Shown in pieces: positions 18,497-27,093 of a DNA stretch of 55,967 nt (positions are counted from its first letter, which is position 1; each line of letters begins with the position of its first letter). The position numbers were made by a program, and so were the translations under genes. This DNA is from Nitratireductor sp. ZSWI3 (GTDB lineage: Bacteria; Pseudomonadota; Alphaproteobacteria; Rhizobiales; Rhizobiaceae): positions 1 through 55,967 of the forward strand of contig NZ_JANKOF010000024.1 of NCBI RefSeq assembly GCF_024655565.1. The letters run 5' to 3'. A model generated the notes under the pieces. The model did not search any database, was not told the DNA's origin, and was given only the letters and a program-made list of their open reading frames with translations.

Positions 18497-19110
18497 CATC
18501 ATCGAACGGCCCCTTACGCATCGGCATCGGCGGACCGGTCGGCTCCGGCAAGACGACGCTGTGCGAGATGCTCCTCAAGACGATGCGCGACCGCTATTCG
18601 ATGGCCGTGGTGACCAACGACATCTACACCAAGGAGGACGCGCTGATCCTGGCGCGCCTGCAGGCGATCTCCGAGGACCGCATCGTCGGCGTGGAGACGG
18701 GCGGCTGCCCGCACACGGCGATCCGCGAGGACGCCTCGCTGAACCTGGCGGCGATCGACGGGCTGAACCGGCGCTTTCCCGACCTCGACATCGTGCTGAT
18801 CGAGAGCGGCGGCGACAACCTCGCGGCAACCTTCTCGCCCGACCTTGCCGACCTGACGCTCTATGTCATCTCCGTGGCGCAGGGCGAGAAGATCCCGCGC
18901 AAGGGCGGTCCGGCGATCACCCGGTCCGATCTCCTGATCATCAACAAGACCGACCTTGCCCCGCATGTCGGCGCCGACCTCGACGTGATGCGGCAGGACA
19001 CCGAAACGGTGCGCGCGGGGCGGCCCTATGTGATGAGCGACCTCCTGCGGCGCAAGGGGCTGGAGGAGATCGTCGCCTTCGTGGAGAAGGCGGGCGGCTT
19101 GCAGCATTGA
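18493..19110 (+). CDS. ureG: Urease accessory GTPase UreG
   Basis: The product is 205 aa. This SIMIBI-class GTPase powers nickel delivery. P-loop [13 protein letters not shown] (about residues 11-23), [12 protein letters not shown], the metal-site CPH in [24 protein letters not shown] and the guanine-specificity motif [10 protein letters not shown] are all present. Length and motifs are normal. It is the last gene of the urease block and converges on gnd across a GC-rich hairpin. Confidence 0.95.
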   Translation: MTSSNGPLRIGIGGPVGSGKTTLCEMLLKTMRDRYSMAVVTNDIYTKEDALILARLQAISEDRIVGVETGGCPHTAIREDASLNLAAIDGLNRRFPDLDIVLIESGGDNLAATFSPDLADLTLYVISVAQGEKIPRKGGPAITRSDLLIINKTDLAPHVGADLDVMRQDTETVRAGRPYVMSDLLRRKGLEEIVAFVEKAGGLQH

Positions 19111-19112
19111 AG

Positions 19113-19140
19113 CGCTTCGGCCGGCCCGCCGGCCGGAGCG
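19113..19140. terminator. GC-rich hairpin between convergent ureG and gnd
   Basis: Arms CGCT+T+CGGCCGGC (19113-19125) and GCCGGCCG+G+AGCG (19128-19140) give about 13 pairs including one U-G pair. No T-run is obvious. It fills the 32-bp gap between the two stop codons and probably works for both strands. Confidence 0.6.
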
Positions 19141-19142
19141 AC

Positions 19143-20570
19143 TTACTCCGCCGCCTCGCTGATGGTCGCCGGCCACACGCCGTGCAGGTCGCTGCCGCGG
19201 CCCTCGATCTCGAACCCATGCGCGCCGAAGAAATCGCGCTGCCCCTGGATCAGGTTCGCGGTGCCCCGCGCCTGGTGGTAGCTATCGAAATAGGAAAGCG
19301 CTGACGAGAGGCAGATGAGCGGCAGCTCGCCGAGCGCCCCCGCCGCGACGACCCGGCGCAGCGCCGGATGGCAGTCCTTCATCAGCGTCACGAAATCCGG
19401 CACCATCAGAAGATTGGTCGAGGCGTCGCCGGCAAAGGCGCTCGCCATCTGGTCGAGGAAGCGCGAGCGGATGATGCAGCCGGCGCGCCAGATCTTCGCG
19501 ATGGTCGACAGTTCGAGGCCCCAGCCCTGCGCCTCCGACTGCCGGGCGATGACGGAGAAGCCTTGCGTGTAGGAGACGATCTTGCCGGCAAGCAGCGCCT
19601 TTTCCAGATCGTCGATGGATATCCCGGCCTTGCCGTCCTGCCGCCTGCCATAGACGGCCTCGGCGGCGATGCGTTCACTCTTGCGCGAGGAAATGGAGCG
19701 GGCGGCGACCGCCCCCTCGATGGCCGTCGCCGGCACGCCGAGTTCCTGCGCGGCGATCGCCGACCAGACGCCGGTCCCCTTCTGGCCGGCCTTGTCGAGA
19801 ATGAGCTCGACCAGCGGCCTGCCGGTCTCGCCGTCGACAGCCTCGAGCACATGGCCGGTGATCTCGATCAGATAGGAGTTGAGAGGCCCCGCGTTCCAGC
19901 GCTTGAAGACCTCCGCGCAGGCGCCGGCATCCATGCCGAGCCCGTCGCGCATAACGCCATAGACCTCGGCGATCATCTGCATGTCGCCATATTCGATGCC
20001 GTTGTGGATGGTCTTGACGAAGTGGCCGGCACCCCCCTCGCCCAGCCAGGCGCAGCAGCTTTCGCCCTTGAACTTGGCGGCGATGGCCTTCAGCACCGGT
20101 TCGGCGTGATGCCATTGCTCTTTCGAGCCGCCGACCATGATGGAGGGCCCGTGGCGCGCGCCCTCCGCGCCGCCGGAAACGCCGACGCCCAGATAGCCGA
20201 TGCCCTTCGGCTTCAGGTAGTCGAAGCGGCGCTGCGTGTCGCTGAACAGCGAGTTGCCGCATTCGAGGATGGCGTCGCCCGCCTCGAGCAGCGGCAGAAG
20301 CTGTTCGATCATATCATCCACCGGCCGGCCGGCCTTGACCATGATGATGATCGAACGCGGCACCTTTACCGACTGCACGAAGGCGGTAAGGTCGGCTTCG
20401 GGCATGGTGCGGCCGTCGAGGCCCTGTTCGCGCGCCGTCGCCATGAAGTCGTCTATCCTGGCTGCGGACCGGTTGTTGACGGCGACCGTGTAGCCCTTTT
20501 CCGCGATGTTGAGCGCCAGATTCGCGCCCATCACGCCCAGACCCACAAGGCCGATATCCGCTTTCGCCAT
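19143..20570 (-). CDS. gnd: 6-phosphogluconate dehydrogenase, decarboxylating
   Basis: The product is 475 aa. It converts 6-phosphogluconate to ribulose 5-phosphate, CO2 and NADPH. The N-terminal Rossmann motif is IGLVGLGVMGANLALN. The substrate region GVSGGAEGARHGPSIMVGG, the catalytic lysine in GHFVKTIHNGIEYGDMQ and the long all-alpha C-terminal domain fit the classic long form. GGAGAG precedes the ATG at 20570; a TTG five codons upstream is not needed. It is followed by no other gene on this strand and may be independent of the DeoR/HAD pair upstream. Confidence 0.93.
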   Translation of the reverse strand: MAKADIGLVGLGVMGANLALNIAEKGYTVAVNNRSAARIDDFMATAREQGLDGRTMPEADLTAFVQSVKVPRSIIIMVKAGRPVDDMIEQLLPLLEAGDAILECGNSLFSDTQRRFDYLKPKGIGYLGVGVSGGAEGARHGPSIMVGGSKEQWHHAEPVLKAIAAKFKGESCCAWLGEGGAGHFVKTIHNGIEYGDMQMIAEVYGVMRDGLGMDAGACAEVFKRWNAGPLNSYLIEITGHVLEAVDGETGRPLVELILDKAGQKGTGVWSAIAAQELGVPATAIEGAVAARSISSRKSERIAAEAVYGRRQDGKAGISIDDLEKALLAGKIVSYTQGFSVIARQSEAQGWGLELSTIAKIWRAGCIIRSRFLDQMASAFAGDASTNLLMVPDFVTLMKDCHPALRRVVAAGALGELPLICLSSALSYFDSYHQARGTANLIQGQRDFFGAHGFEIEGRGSDLHGVWPATISEAAE

Positions 20571-20691
20571 AACAGTGCTCTCCAAATCAGTCGGGTGATG
20601 ACGGCACTATGCACCAGCCGGCCCGGCCATGCATTACCGCCGTGGATCGTTTCGTCGTTTGCCGGGCGTTCAGCGCCCAGCAACGCCGATA

Positions 20692-21462
20692 TCAACGTGC
20701 GACGTGGATCTCAACGTCGTCGTCGCGCAGGGCATCGGCAAGCAGCCCCGCCGGCGGCTCGTCGGTGATGACGCCGGTGAGCGCGGCGAGCGGCTCGACG
20801 GTGGCGACGAGGTCGACGTCGAACTTGGTGTGGTCGACCAGCAGATAGGCCTCGCGCGACTGGCGCAGCATCGCCCGCTTGACCGCGACCGACGGCCGGT
20901 TGGCCTCCGTGATGCCCTTGCAGGTGAGGCCGCTGGCGCCGATGAAGGCGCGGTTGGCATTGTACCGGCCGATGAAGTCGATGGTCTCGGCACCATAGAT
21001 GCCCACTTCACGGGCCATGAAATCGCCCGGACAGATGACCACCTGTATCGTCTCGTTCTGGGCAAGCGCCGAGGCGACGGCGACACTGTTGGTCAAAACG
21101 GTAAGGTCGCTCGCCGTGGCCGCCAGACAGAGCGCGAACTGATGCGTGGTGGAGCCCGCATCGATCATCAGCACCTCACCGGGCCGCACCAGCTCGGCGG
21201 CGCGGCGGGCGATGCGCGCCCGCTCCTCGATGCGCGCCTGGTCGCGCTCGCCGAAAGGCGGCTGCGCGCCCATCGGCGCGACGGAGGCGCCGCCATAGGC
21301 CCGCTGGATCAGACCTTCGCGGCTCAGCGCCTCGACGTCGCGGCGCACGGTCTCGGTCGACACGCCGAAGCGGGCGGCAAGATCGGAGGTGCGTACATGC
21401 GGATGGTGCTGCAGCTCCAGAAGGATCTGGTTGCGGCGGTCGTTCTTGCGCAAGCGCGCCAT
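20692..21462 (-). CDS. DeoR/GlpR-family transcriptional regulator
   Basis: The product is 256 aa. The N-terminal DeoR helix-turn-helix (RNQILLELQHHPHVRTSDLAARFGVSTETVRRDVEALSREG) precedes a sugar-phosphate-binding domain (GEVLMIDAGSTTHQFALCL; FIGASGL). Such regulators usually respond to phosphorylated sugars or related metabolites. Its ATG shares a base with the HAD phosphatase stop (TGATG), so it is translated from the same message. The TTTC-repeat array in the divergent promoter (22418-22450) is a candidate site for it. Confidence 0.88.
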   Translation of the reverse strand: MARLRKNDRRNQILLELQHHPHVRTSDLAARFGVSTETVRRDVEALSREGLIQRAYGGASVAPMGAQPPFGERDQARIEERARIARRAAELVRPGEVLMIDAGSTTHQFALCLAATASDLTVLTNSVAVASALAQNETIQVVICPGDFMAREVGIYGAETIDFIGRYNANRAFIGASGLTCKGITEANRPSVAVKRAMLRQSREAYLLVDHTKFDVDLVATVEPLAALTGVITDEPPAGLLADALRDDDVEIHVAR

Positions 21463-22370
21463 CAGCCCTCCCTAAAGCCCTTTTGATTTTCCGCATTTAT
21501 GCGGACGTCAGGCGATTCCGCCTGACTGCAAAATGCTAAAGCCCCGAGCACGGCATCCGCCACCTCCGCGAAGCCGGCACCGCCGGCGCGGCTGGTGATC
21601 CATTTCGGCGGTGTTGCCACCACATCGCAAAAATCGGCGAAGTTCGCCACCCCGACGCTGTGGTCGAAGAAGCCGAACATCGGCGCGTCGTTCGGCGAAT
21701 CGCCGACGAAGATCGCCCTGCCATTCTCCGCGTCGAGCCCGAGCCCGTAACGCTCCGCGAACAGGCGGCGGGTCATCGCCAGCTTGTCATAGTGCCCGAA
21801 CCATCCATTGACATGGATCGATGACACTTTTGCAACGGCGCCCGCCGCCTCGAAACAGGCGACGATGCGGTCGATCGCCCCGTCCTCGAGCCGCGGTCCG
21901 TCCTCGGCGAAATCGATGGCCAGATCCGCCTCGCGGAACGGCTGATCGGCAGAGATCCGCGCCCCAGGGACGCCGGCCAGGATCGCCGCCGCGAGACCGT
22001 CGAGCCTTTGCCGGTCGGCACGCCGTTTCTCGTCGGACTGGGCGAAGACGCGGGTCATTCCGCCGCCCGCCTCGCAGGCGAAATAGAAGGCGCCGTTCTC
22101 GCCCACCACCGCATCGACGGGCCACAGCCGCGCGATCAGATCGCACCAGCCGGCCGGACGGCCGGTGACGGGAATCACCTTGATGCCCGCGTCGCTGAGC
22201 CGTTCCAGCGCCTCATAGGCGATGCTCGGCAGGCGCCCGTCGGTGGTCAGCGTGTCGTCGATGTCGGTGAGCACGAAGTCGATGGCGCCGAGGCGCCCGG
22301 CATCGAGCTGACGAAACGGACGCATCGCGGAACTACCTTCCGCCGCCGCATTCACCGCTCCTCGAGCCAT
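21462..22370 (-). CDS. HAD-superfamily (IIB) phosphatase with repeat-derived C-terminus
   Basis: The product is 302 aa from the ATG at 22370, which has a strong GGAGGAGG site. Motif I is DFVLTDIDDTLTTDG (nucleophile D36, D38), motif II VTGRP and motif IV GDSPNDAPMFGF. The cap resembles Cof/SPP-type (IIB) phosphatases that act on small phosphorylated metabolites such as sugar phosphates. The last 24 residues (AFCSQAESPDVRINAENQKG and four more) are encoded by a dispersed palindromic repeat and are probably not part of the ancestral protein. It is coupled to the DeoR regulator and divergent from phnD. The substrate is unknown. Confidence 0.85.
   Translation of the reverse strand: MARGAVNAAAEGSSAMRPFRQLDAGRLGAIDFVLTDIDDTLTTDGRLPSIAYEALERLSDAGIKVIPVTGRPAGWCDLIARLWPVDAVVGENGAFYFACEAGGGMTRVFAQSDEKRRADRQRLDGLAAAILAGVPGARISADQPFREADLAIDFAEDGPRLEDGAIDRIVACFEAAGAVAKVSSIHVNGWFGHYDKLAMTRRLFAERYGLGLDAENGRAIFVGDSPNDAPMFGFFDHSVGVANFADFCDVVATPPKWITSRAGGAGFAEVADAVLGALAFCSQAESPDVRINAENQKGFREG
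21483..21540 (-). repeat. Double-hairpin palindromic repeat inside the HAD gene 3' end
   Basis: On the minus strand this reads TTTGCAGTCAGGCGGAATCG followed by CCTGACGTCCGCATAAATGC. It forms two hairpins: GTCAGGCG/CGCCTGAC (21507-21514 with 21519-21526) and CCGCAT/ATGCGG (21491-21496 with 21499-21504). Related copies lie at 51164-51216 (very similar) and 53699-53759 (degenerate). Here it is translated as the last residues of the HAD phosphatase. Confidence 0.8.
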
Positions 22371-22417
22371 TCGCGCCTCCTCCATTGTCGAGCGATCTGC
22401 CACGCTTCTAATCACTT

Positions 22418-22450
22418 TTTCACAAATTTTCGAGGGAATTTCAAAATTTC
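22418..22450. promoter_or_regulatory. Array of four TTTC repeats in the HAD/phnD divergent promoter
   Basis: TTTC occurs at 22418-22421, 22428-22431, 22439-22442 and 22447-22450, with steps of 10, 11 and 8 bp in AT-rich DNA unlike its surroundings. DeoR-family regulators such as AgaR are known to use repeated TTTC-type half-sites. The 267-bp region between 22370 and 22638 controls both the HAD-deoR and phnDCEE units. Confidence 0.5.
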
Positions 22451-22637
22451 TTGTGCGATCTGTTGCAAACTACCACAAAACTCCGCTACGGTTTGCGACA
22501 CGCGGGTTTGAAGAGGCGGACCCGGCAGCGCCGTGCGGCCTCAGGGGCACAGGGCGCTGCAAGTTCTTGAGAATTGCGCATCGCGCCGGCCGGAAGCCTG
22601 TTCCGGTTTTCAGGCCGGAGCGCCAGGGAGGAACGAC

Positions 22638-23642
22638 ATGACATTCATCACAATCAATGACCGCCTTGCAGGCGGCGCCGCGGCGGCTCTGTTCGGCCTG
22701 ACTGCGCTTTTCTACGGCACGGCGGCCCAGGCCCAGGACTGCGCCAATCGCGGCCAGCTCGACACCATGTATTGCGATGCCGACGGCGATCTCGTGGCCG
22801 ATGCGCCGACCGATCCGGCAAAGCTGCAGAATCCCGGCACGCTGGTCTTCGCCTACACGCCGGTGGAAGACCCGGCGATCTACGCCGACATCTGGGAGCC
22901 CTTCATCGAGCACCTGAAGAGCGTGACCGGCAAGGACGTGCAGTTCTTCGCCGTGCAGTCGAACTCCGCCGAGGTCGAGGCCATGCGCAGCGGCCGCCTG
23001 CACATCGCCGGCTTCTCGACCGGCCCGACACCCTTCGCCGTCAACCTGGCGGGCGCCGTGCCCTTCGCCATCATGGGGTCGGAGGACGGACGGTTCGGCT
23101 ACAAGCTGCAGGTCTATACGCGCAAGGATTCCGGCATCGACGCGATGGCCGACCTGAAGGGCAAGCGCATCGCCCACACCTCGCCCACCTCGAACTCGGG
23201 CAACCTGGCGCCGCGGGCGCTTTTCCCCGGTCTCGGCATAACGCCGGAGCAGGATTACGAGGTCGTCTATTCCGGCTCGCACGACCAGTCGATGCTGGGC
23301 GTTGTGGCCGGCGACTACGACGCCGCCCCGGTCGCCTCCGAGGTGGTGGAGCGCATGGCCGAGCGCGATCTCTACGATCCCGAAGAGGTGAAGATCGTCT
23401 GGGAATCCGATCCCTTCCCGACCACCTCCTACACCTACGCCCATGATCTCGACCCGGCGCTGGTGGAGAAGATCAAGGAAGCCTTCTTCACCTTCGACTT
23501 CACGGGAACGGCGCTCGGCGAGGAGTTCTCCGGCGTCAGCAAGTTCGTGCCCGTGACCTACGAGAAGGACTGGGCCGTGATCCGGGAAATCCAGAAGGCG
23601 AACGGCGTGAAATACACGCCGCAGGACCTCGCCAAGGAATAG
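22638..23642 (+). CDS. phnD: PhnD-like phosphate/phosphonate-type periplasmic binding protein
   Basis: The product is 334 aa. A signal peptide ends near AAQAQ (about residue 32). The mature protein carries PhnD-type blocks: LVFAYTPVEDPAIYADIWEPFIEHL, MRSGRLHIAGFSTGPTPFAV and KRIAHTSPTSNSGNLAPRALF, the last holding Ser/Thr residues that bind phosphonate or phosphate groups. GGGAGGAA precedes the chosen ATG. It feeds the PhnC/PhnE importer downstream. No C-P lyase gene is in the window, so the true ligand could be a phosphonate, phosphite or an organophosphate. Confidence 0.88.
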   Translation: MTFITINDRLAGGAAAALFGLTALFYGTAAQAQDCANRGQLDTMYCDADGDLVADAPTDPAKLQNPGTLVFAYTPVEDPAIYADIWEPFIEHLKSVTGKDVQFFAVQSNSAEVEAMRSGRLHIAGFSTGPTPFAVNLAGAVPFAIMGSEDGRFGYKLQVYTRKDSGIDAMADLKGKRIAHTSPTSNSGNLAPRALFPGLGITPEQDYEVVYSGSHDQSMLGVVAGDYDAAPVASEVVERMAERDLYDPEEVKIVWESDPFPTTSYTYAHDLDPALVEKIKEAFFTFDFTGTALGEEFSGVSKFVPVTYEKDWAVIREIQKANGVKYTPQDLAKE

Positions 23643-23709
23643 TCCTCCTCCTGTCGGGCGCGAGGTCCTGGGGCTTGCCTCGTGCCCGATCCTTTTCCCG
23701 GAGAAATGC

Positions 23710-24504
23710 ATGCTGAAGATTTCGCAGCTCGTGAAGCGCTATGGCAACGGCGCGCCGGTCCTGAAAGGGCTGGACCTGGAAGTGCCGGGCGACAGCGTCG
23801 TCGCCATCATCGGGGCCTCGGGCGCCGGCAAGAGCACGCTGCTCAGATGCATCAACCGGCTGGTGGAGCCGAGCTCCGGCACCATCGAATTGAACGGCCT
23901 GATGCTGACCGACCTGAAGGGGGCCGGCCTGCGCGCCGCGCGGCGGCGCATCGGCATGATCTTCCAGGGTTTCAACCTGGTCGACCGGCTGACGGTGATG
24001 GAGAACGTCCAGTCCGGCCGGCTCGGCTACCTGCCGACCTGGCGCGCGGTGATGCGGCGCTATCCGAAGGAAGACATCCGCCGCGCCTATGAGCTGATGG
24101 AGCGGGTGGGGATCGCCCACTATGCCAACAAGCGCGCCGACGAATTGTCGGGCGGCGAGCGGCAGCGCGTCGGCGTTGTGCGCGCGCTGATGCAGGAACC
24201 GGAAATCCTGCTCGCCGACGAGCCGACCGCCTCGCTCGACCCGAAGACCTCCGAGCAGATCATGGAGCTGCTGCGCGCGCTGTCGCGCGAATTCTCGCTC
24301 CCCGTGCTGATCAACATCCACAACGTCGCCGAGGCCAAGCTCTATACCGACCGCATCGTCGGCATGCGCTACGGCCGCATCATCTTCGACGCCGCGCCGG
24401 CCGCCCTCGACCAGGCGGCTATGGACGAGATCTATGCCGGCGTGCCGGCGGAGGAGCGCGGCGAGATGGGCAACGTCACGCCGCTGAGAGCCAAGAACGC
24501 ATGA
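23710..24504 (+). CDS. phnC: Phosphonate-type ABC transporter ATPase PhnC
   Basis: The product is 264 aa. Walker A GASGAGKSTLLR (about residues 36-47), signature LSGGERQRVGVVRAL, Walker B ILLADEPTASLD and the H-loop in INIHNVAEAKLYTDRI are present. The sequence MIFQGFNLVDRLTVMENVQSG is typical of PhnC. It drives import through the two PhnE-type permeases. It overlaps the first permease by 4 bp. Confidence 0.92.
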   Translation: MLKISQLVKRYGNGAPVLKGLDLEVPGDSVVAIIGASGAGKSTLLRCINRLVEPSSGTIELNGLMLTDLKGAGLRAARRRIGMIFQGFNLVDRLTVMENVQSGRLGYLPTWRAVMRRYPKEDIRRAYELMERVGIAHYANKRADELSGGERQRVGVVRALMQEPEILLADEPTASLDPKTSEQIMELLRALSREFSLPVLINIHNVAEAKLYTDRIVGMRYGRIIFDAAPAALDQAAMDEIYAGVPAEERGEMGNVTPLRAKNA

Positions 24505-25319
24505 GCACCACACCGGCCCACACGGCGAAAGGCCTGCCCGACACATGGCGCCGGCCGCCGATGATCGCCAATCCGCTGCTGCGCTATGGCCTGCTCCTGG
24601 CGGTCGCGGTCTATATCGGCTGGGCCCTTTGGATTCTGCCCATCGACTGGGCTCGCGTCTCGCAGGGGTTCGCGCGCGCCGCGCGCATCTTCAGCGGCGC
24701 GTTCCCGCCGAGCTTCGAGCGCAGCGGCCTGCTGATCAGCGGTTTCCTCGAAAGCCTCAAGATCGCCATCCTGGCGACCGTCGGCGGAGTGCTCCTGTCG
24801 ATCCCCATCGCCTTCATGGCGGCGAAGAACCTGGCGCCGCGCCCGGTCTACCTCGTCGGCCGTGCGCTGATCATCATCGCGCGCAGCTTCCATCCCGTCA
24901 TCGTCGCCATCATCTTCGTCAAGGCGGTGGGTTTCGGCCCGTTCGCGGGCGTACTGACGCTGATCGTCTATTCGATCGGCTTCGTGGCCAAGATGCTGGC
25001 GGAGCGGATCGAGGAGATCGACTGGGGTCAGGTGGAGGCGATGCGCTCCGTTGGGGCCGGCTATTTTCCGACGCTCGTCTATGCGGTCTTCCCGCAGATC
25101 ATGCCGCGCCAGATTGGCCTCAGCATCTATCAGCTCGACAGCAACCTGCGTGCCTCCGCCGTGGTGGGCATCGTCGGCGCCGGCGGCATCGGCTCGACGC
25201 TCGCCAACGCCTTCGGCCGCTACGACTATGACTTCGCGCTGGCCATCACCATCGTCATCGTCGCCGTCATCCTGCTCAGCGAGGCGGTGAGCGGCCAGAT
25301 CAGGAAGCGGATATGGTAA
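24501..25319 (+). CDS. phnE: Phosphonate-type ABC transporter permease PhnE (first)
   Basis: The product is 272 aa with about six membrane spans. The EAA-type cytoplasmic loop reads IEEIDWGQVEAMRSVGAGYFPTL, followed by LDSNLRASAVVGIVGAGGIGSTL, a PhnE signature. Many phosphonate transporters have two PhnE genes forming a heterodimer, as here. It overlaps the second permease by 7 bp. Confidence 0.9.
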   Translation: MSTTPAHTAKGLPDTWRRPPMIANPLLRYGLLLAVAVYIGWALWILPIDWARVSQGFARAARIFSGAFPPSFERSGLLISGFLESLKIAILATVGGVLLSIPIAFMAAKNLAPRPVYLVGRALIIIARSFHPVIVAIIFVKAVGFGPFAGVLTLIVYSIGFVAKMLAERIEEIDWGQVEAMRSVGAGYFPTLVYAVFPQIMPRQIGLSIYQLDSNLRASAVVGIVGAGGIGSTLANAFGRYDYDFALAITIVIVAVILLSEAVSGQIRKRIW

Positions 25320-26116
25320 GCATGGACACGACGCCTGAAGAGTGGGTCCGCTACACCCCGCGCGAGCGCCTGCAGCGCTTCGTCATCTTCCTTGCCACCG
25401 CGCTCGCCATCGTCTGGGCGCTGACCAGCATCAATGTGATCTGGGCCTGGGTGTTCGACGCGCCGCAGCAGATGGGAGACCTCTTCGGCCGCATGGTGCC
25501 GCCGGACGTGAGCAACCTGCCCAAGATCCTGTGGGTGCTGGTGGAGACGGTCAACATCGCCACCATCGCGACGGCCATCGCCGTCTTCGTCTCGCTGCCG
25601 GTCGCCTATATCGCCGCGCAGAACACGACGCCCAATGCCTTCACGCTGTGGCTCGGCCGCTTCATCCTCGTCTCCAGCCGCTCGGTCAACACGATCATCT
25701 GGGCTCTCCTGTTCGTGGCCATCTTCGGCCCCGGCATCGTCGCCGGCATCGTCGCCATCATGTTCCGCTCCATCGGCTTCATCGGCAAACTCCTGGGCGA
25801 AGCGATCGAGGAGATCGACAAGCGCCCGGTGGAAGCGCTGGAGGCGACCGGCGCCTCGCGCTTCAAGGTCATCGTCTATGCCATCGTGCCGCAGGTGATG
25901 CCCACCTTCTGGGCCGTCGCCATCCTGCGCTGGGACATCAACCTGCGCGAATCCACCGTGCTCGGCCTGGTTGGCGCCGGTGGCATCGGCCTGATCCTGC
26001 AGAGCGCCATCGACACCTTCAACTGGCAGGAGGCGGCAACCGTTCTGCTGTCGATCCTGGTGCTGGTGGTGCTCGGCGAAATCGTCTCCGCCTGGATGCG
26101 CAAACGGATCATCTGA
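25313..26116 (+). CDS. phnE: Phosphonate-type ABC transporter permease PhnE (second)
   Basis: The product is 267 aa with about six membrane spans. The EAA loop is IEEIDKRPVEALEATGASRFKVI, and the end carries RWDINLRESTVLGLVGAGGIGLILQ. An ATG three codons later (25322) is an alternative start. It closes the phnDCEE unit. The next gene, a GntR regulator, begins 106 bp downstream with its own operator-like site, so it is probably a separate unit. Confidence 0.9.
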   Translation: MVSMDTTPEEWVRYTPRERLQRFVIFLATALAIVWALTSINVIWAWVFDAPQQMGDLFGRMVPPDVSNLPKILWVLVETVNIATIATAIAVFVSLPVAYIAAQNTTPNAFTLWLGRFILVSSRSVNTIIWALLFVAIFGPGIVAGIVAIMFRSIGFIGKLLGEAIEEIDKRPVEALEATGASRFKVIVYAIVPQVMPTFWAVAILRWDINLRESTVLGLVGAGGIGLILQSAIDTFNWQEAATVLLSILVLVVLGEIVSAWMRKRII

Positions 26117-26167
26117 CCGCCGTCATCTGATCTGACGGACTCCGGCCCCGATTGCAGGCCCCTCGAT

Positions 26168-26179
26168 ATGTCTGTACAT
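26168..26179. promoter_or_regulatory. Candidate HutC/GntR operator upstream of the GntR gene
   Basis: ATGTCTGTACAT; on the other strand it reads ATGTACAGACAT. This matches 11 of 12 bases with the site at 27094-27105 upstream of the SDR gene, and the similarity extends two bases further (ATGTAYAGACATRT). It lies 43 bp before the regulator start, suiting autorepression. Confidence 0.6.
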
Positions 26180-26221
26180 GTTTGAGGGGCGGTATCTGAG
26201 CCGGAGGAGTCTTCCAGCACC

Positions 26222-26968
26222 ATGGATTCAGCGCGGCCGACGGAAACGCTCCACACCAAGATCATCGAGGACATTCGCAACAAGATCGTCGAAGGGCACT
26301 GGAAGCCGGGACACCAGCTTGCCAAGGAAACCGAGCTTGCCACCCGTTACGGCGTCGCGCGAATGACGATGAACAAGGTTCTCACCCAGCTCGCGCAGGA
26401 AGGCTATGTCACCCGCCGCAAGCGCAGCGGAACATTTGTCGCGCAGGCGCGGGTGCAATCCGCGGTGCTGGAGATCAACAACATCGGCGAGGAGGTGGCC
26501 GCGCTCGGCCACAGCTACAGCTGGACCCTCCTGAACAGCGAGCGGCGGCGGATGAGCCAGGCCGATCTGCGGGCGTTGGGCGTCGGAAGGAAGGTGGTCG
26601 AGGAGGAGGTCCTGTATCTTCAGGGCATCCATTTTGCCGGCAACAATCCCTTCTGCCTGGAGACGCGTGCCATCAATCTCGACGTGGTCCCGACCGCGTT
26701 GCAGATGAACTTCAGCAAGGACGTCCCCGGAAGCTGGCTCTTGAACACGATGCCCTGGTCCACCGCACGCCATCAGATCCGCGCCGTCAACGCATCCGGC
26801 CGCGACGCACAGCTTCTCGACCTGCCGACCGGGGCAGCCTGTCTCGAGATTTTGCGCAAGACGAAGATCGGCACCAACTGGGTGACCTATGCCCGGTTGC
26901 TCTACCCCGGCGAGGCCCACCAGCTCATCGCCGAATTCGAGCCGCGCGCAGCGGGAGAGGCGCCTTGA
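26222..26968 (+). CDS. GntR-family regulator of the HutC/UTRA subfamily
   Basis: The product is 248 aa. The winged helix-turn-helix domain (IIEDIRNKIVEGHWKPGHQLAKETELATRYGVARMTMNKVL...GYVTRRKRSGTFVA) spans about residues 12-80. A UTRA effector domain follows, with the HutC-like stretch PWSTARHQIRAVNASG and a C-terminal WVTYARLLYPGEAHQLIAEF. HutC proteins repress histidine degradation in response to urocanate, but no hut genes are here, so this paralogue likely senses a different substrate. Two matching operator-like palindromes (26168 and 27094) point to control of itself and the catabolic operon downstream. Confidence 0.88.
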   Translation: MDSARPTETLHTKIIEDIRNKIVEGHWKPGHQLAKETELATRYGVARMTMNKVLTQLAQEGYVTRRKRSGTFVAQARVQSAVLEINNIGEEVAALGHSYSWTLLNSERRRMSQADLRALGVGRKVVEEEVLYLQGIHFAGNNPFCLETRAINLDVVPTALQMNFSKDVPGSWLLNTMPWSTARHQIRAVNASGRDAQLLDLPTGAACLEILRKTKIGTNWVTYARLLYPGEAHQLIAEFEPRAAGEAP

Positions 26969-27093
26969 CGGGCCGGCGCGTCGGCCGTTTCAGGTGATCG
27001 GGCGCGGCCGCTGCAAAACGGGTATCCCCCGCCGGGAGGGCGCTTGAAGGACGCCGATCCGCATTGACTCGCTGCGATTATGAGGGCACGGTT

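Noticed and set aside
22638-26116. Complete phosphonate degradation locus
   Set aside because: Only transport genes are present; no C-P lyase, phosphonatase or related enzyme is in the window.
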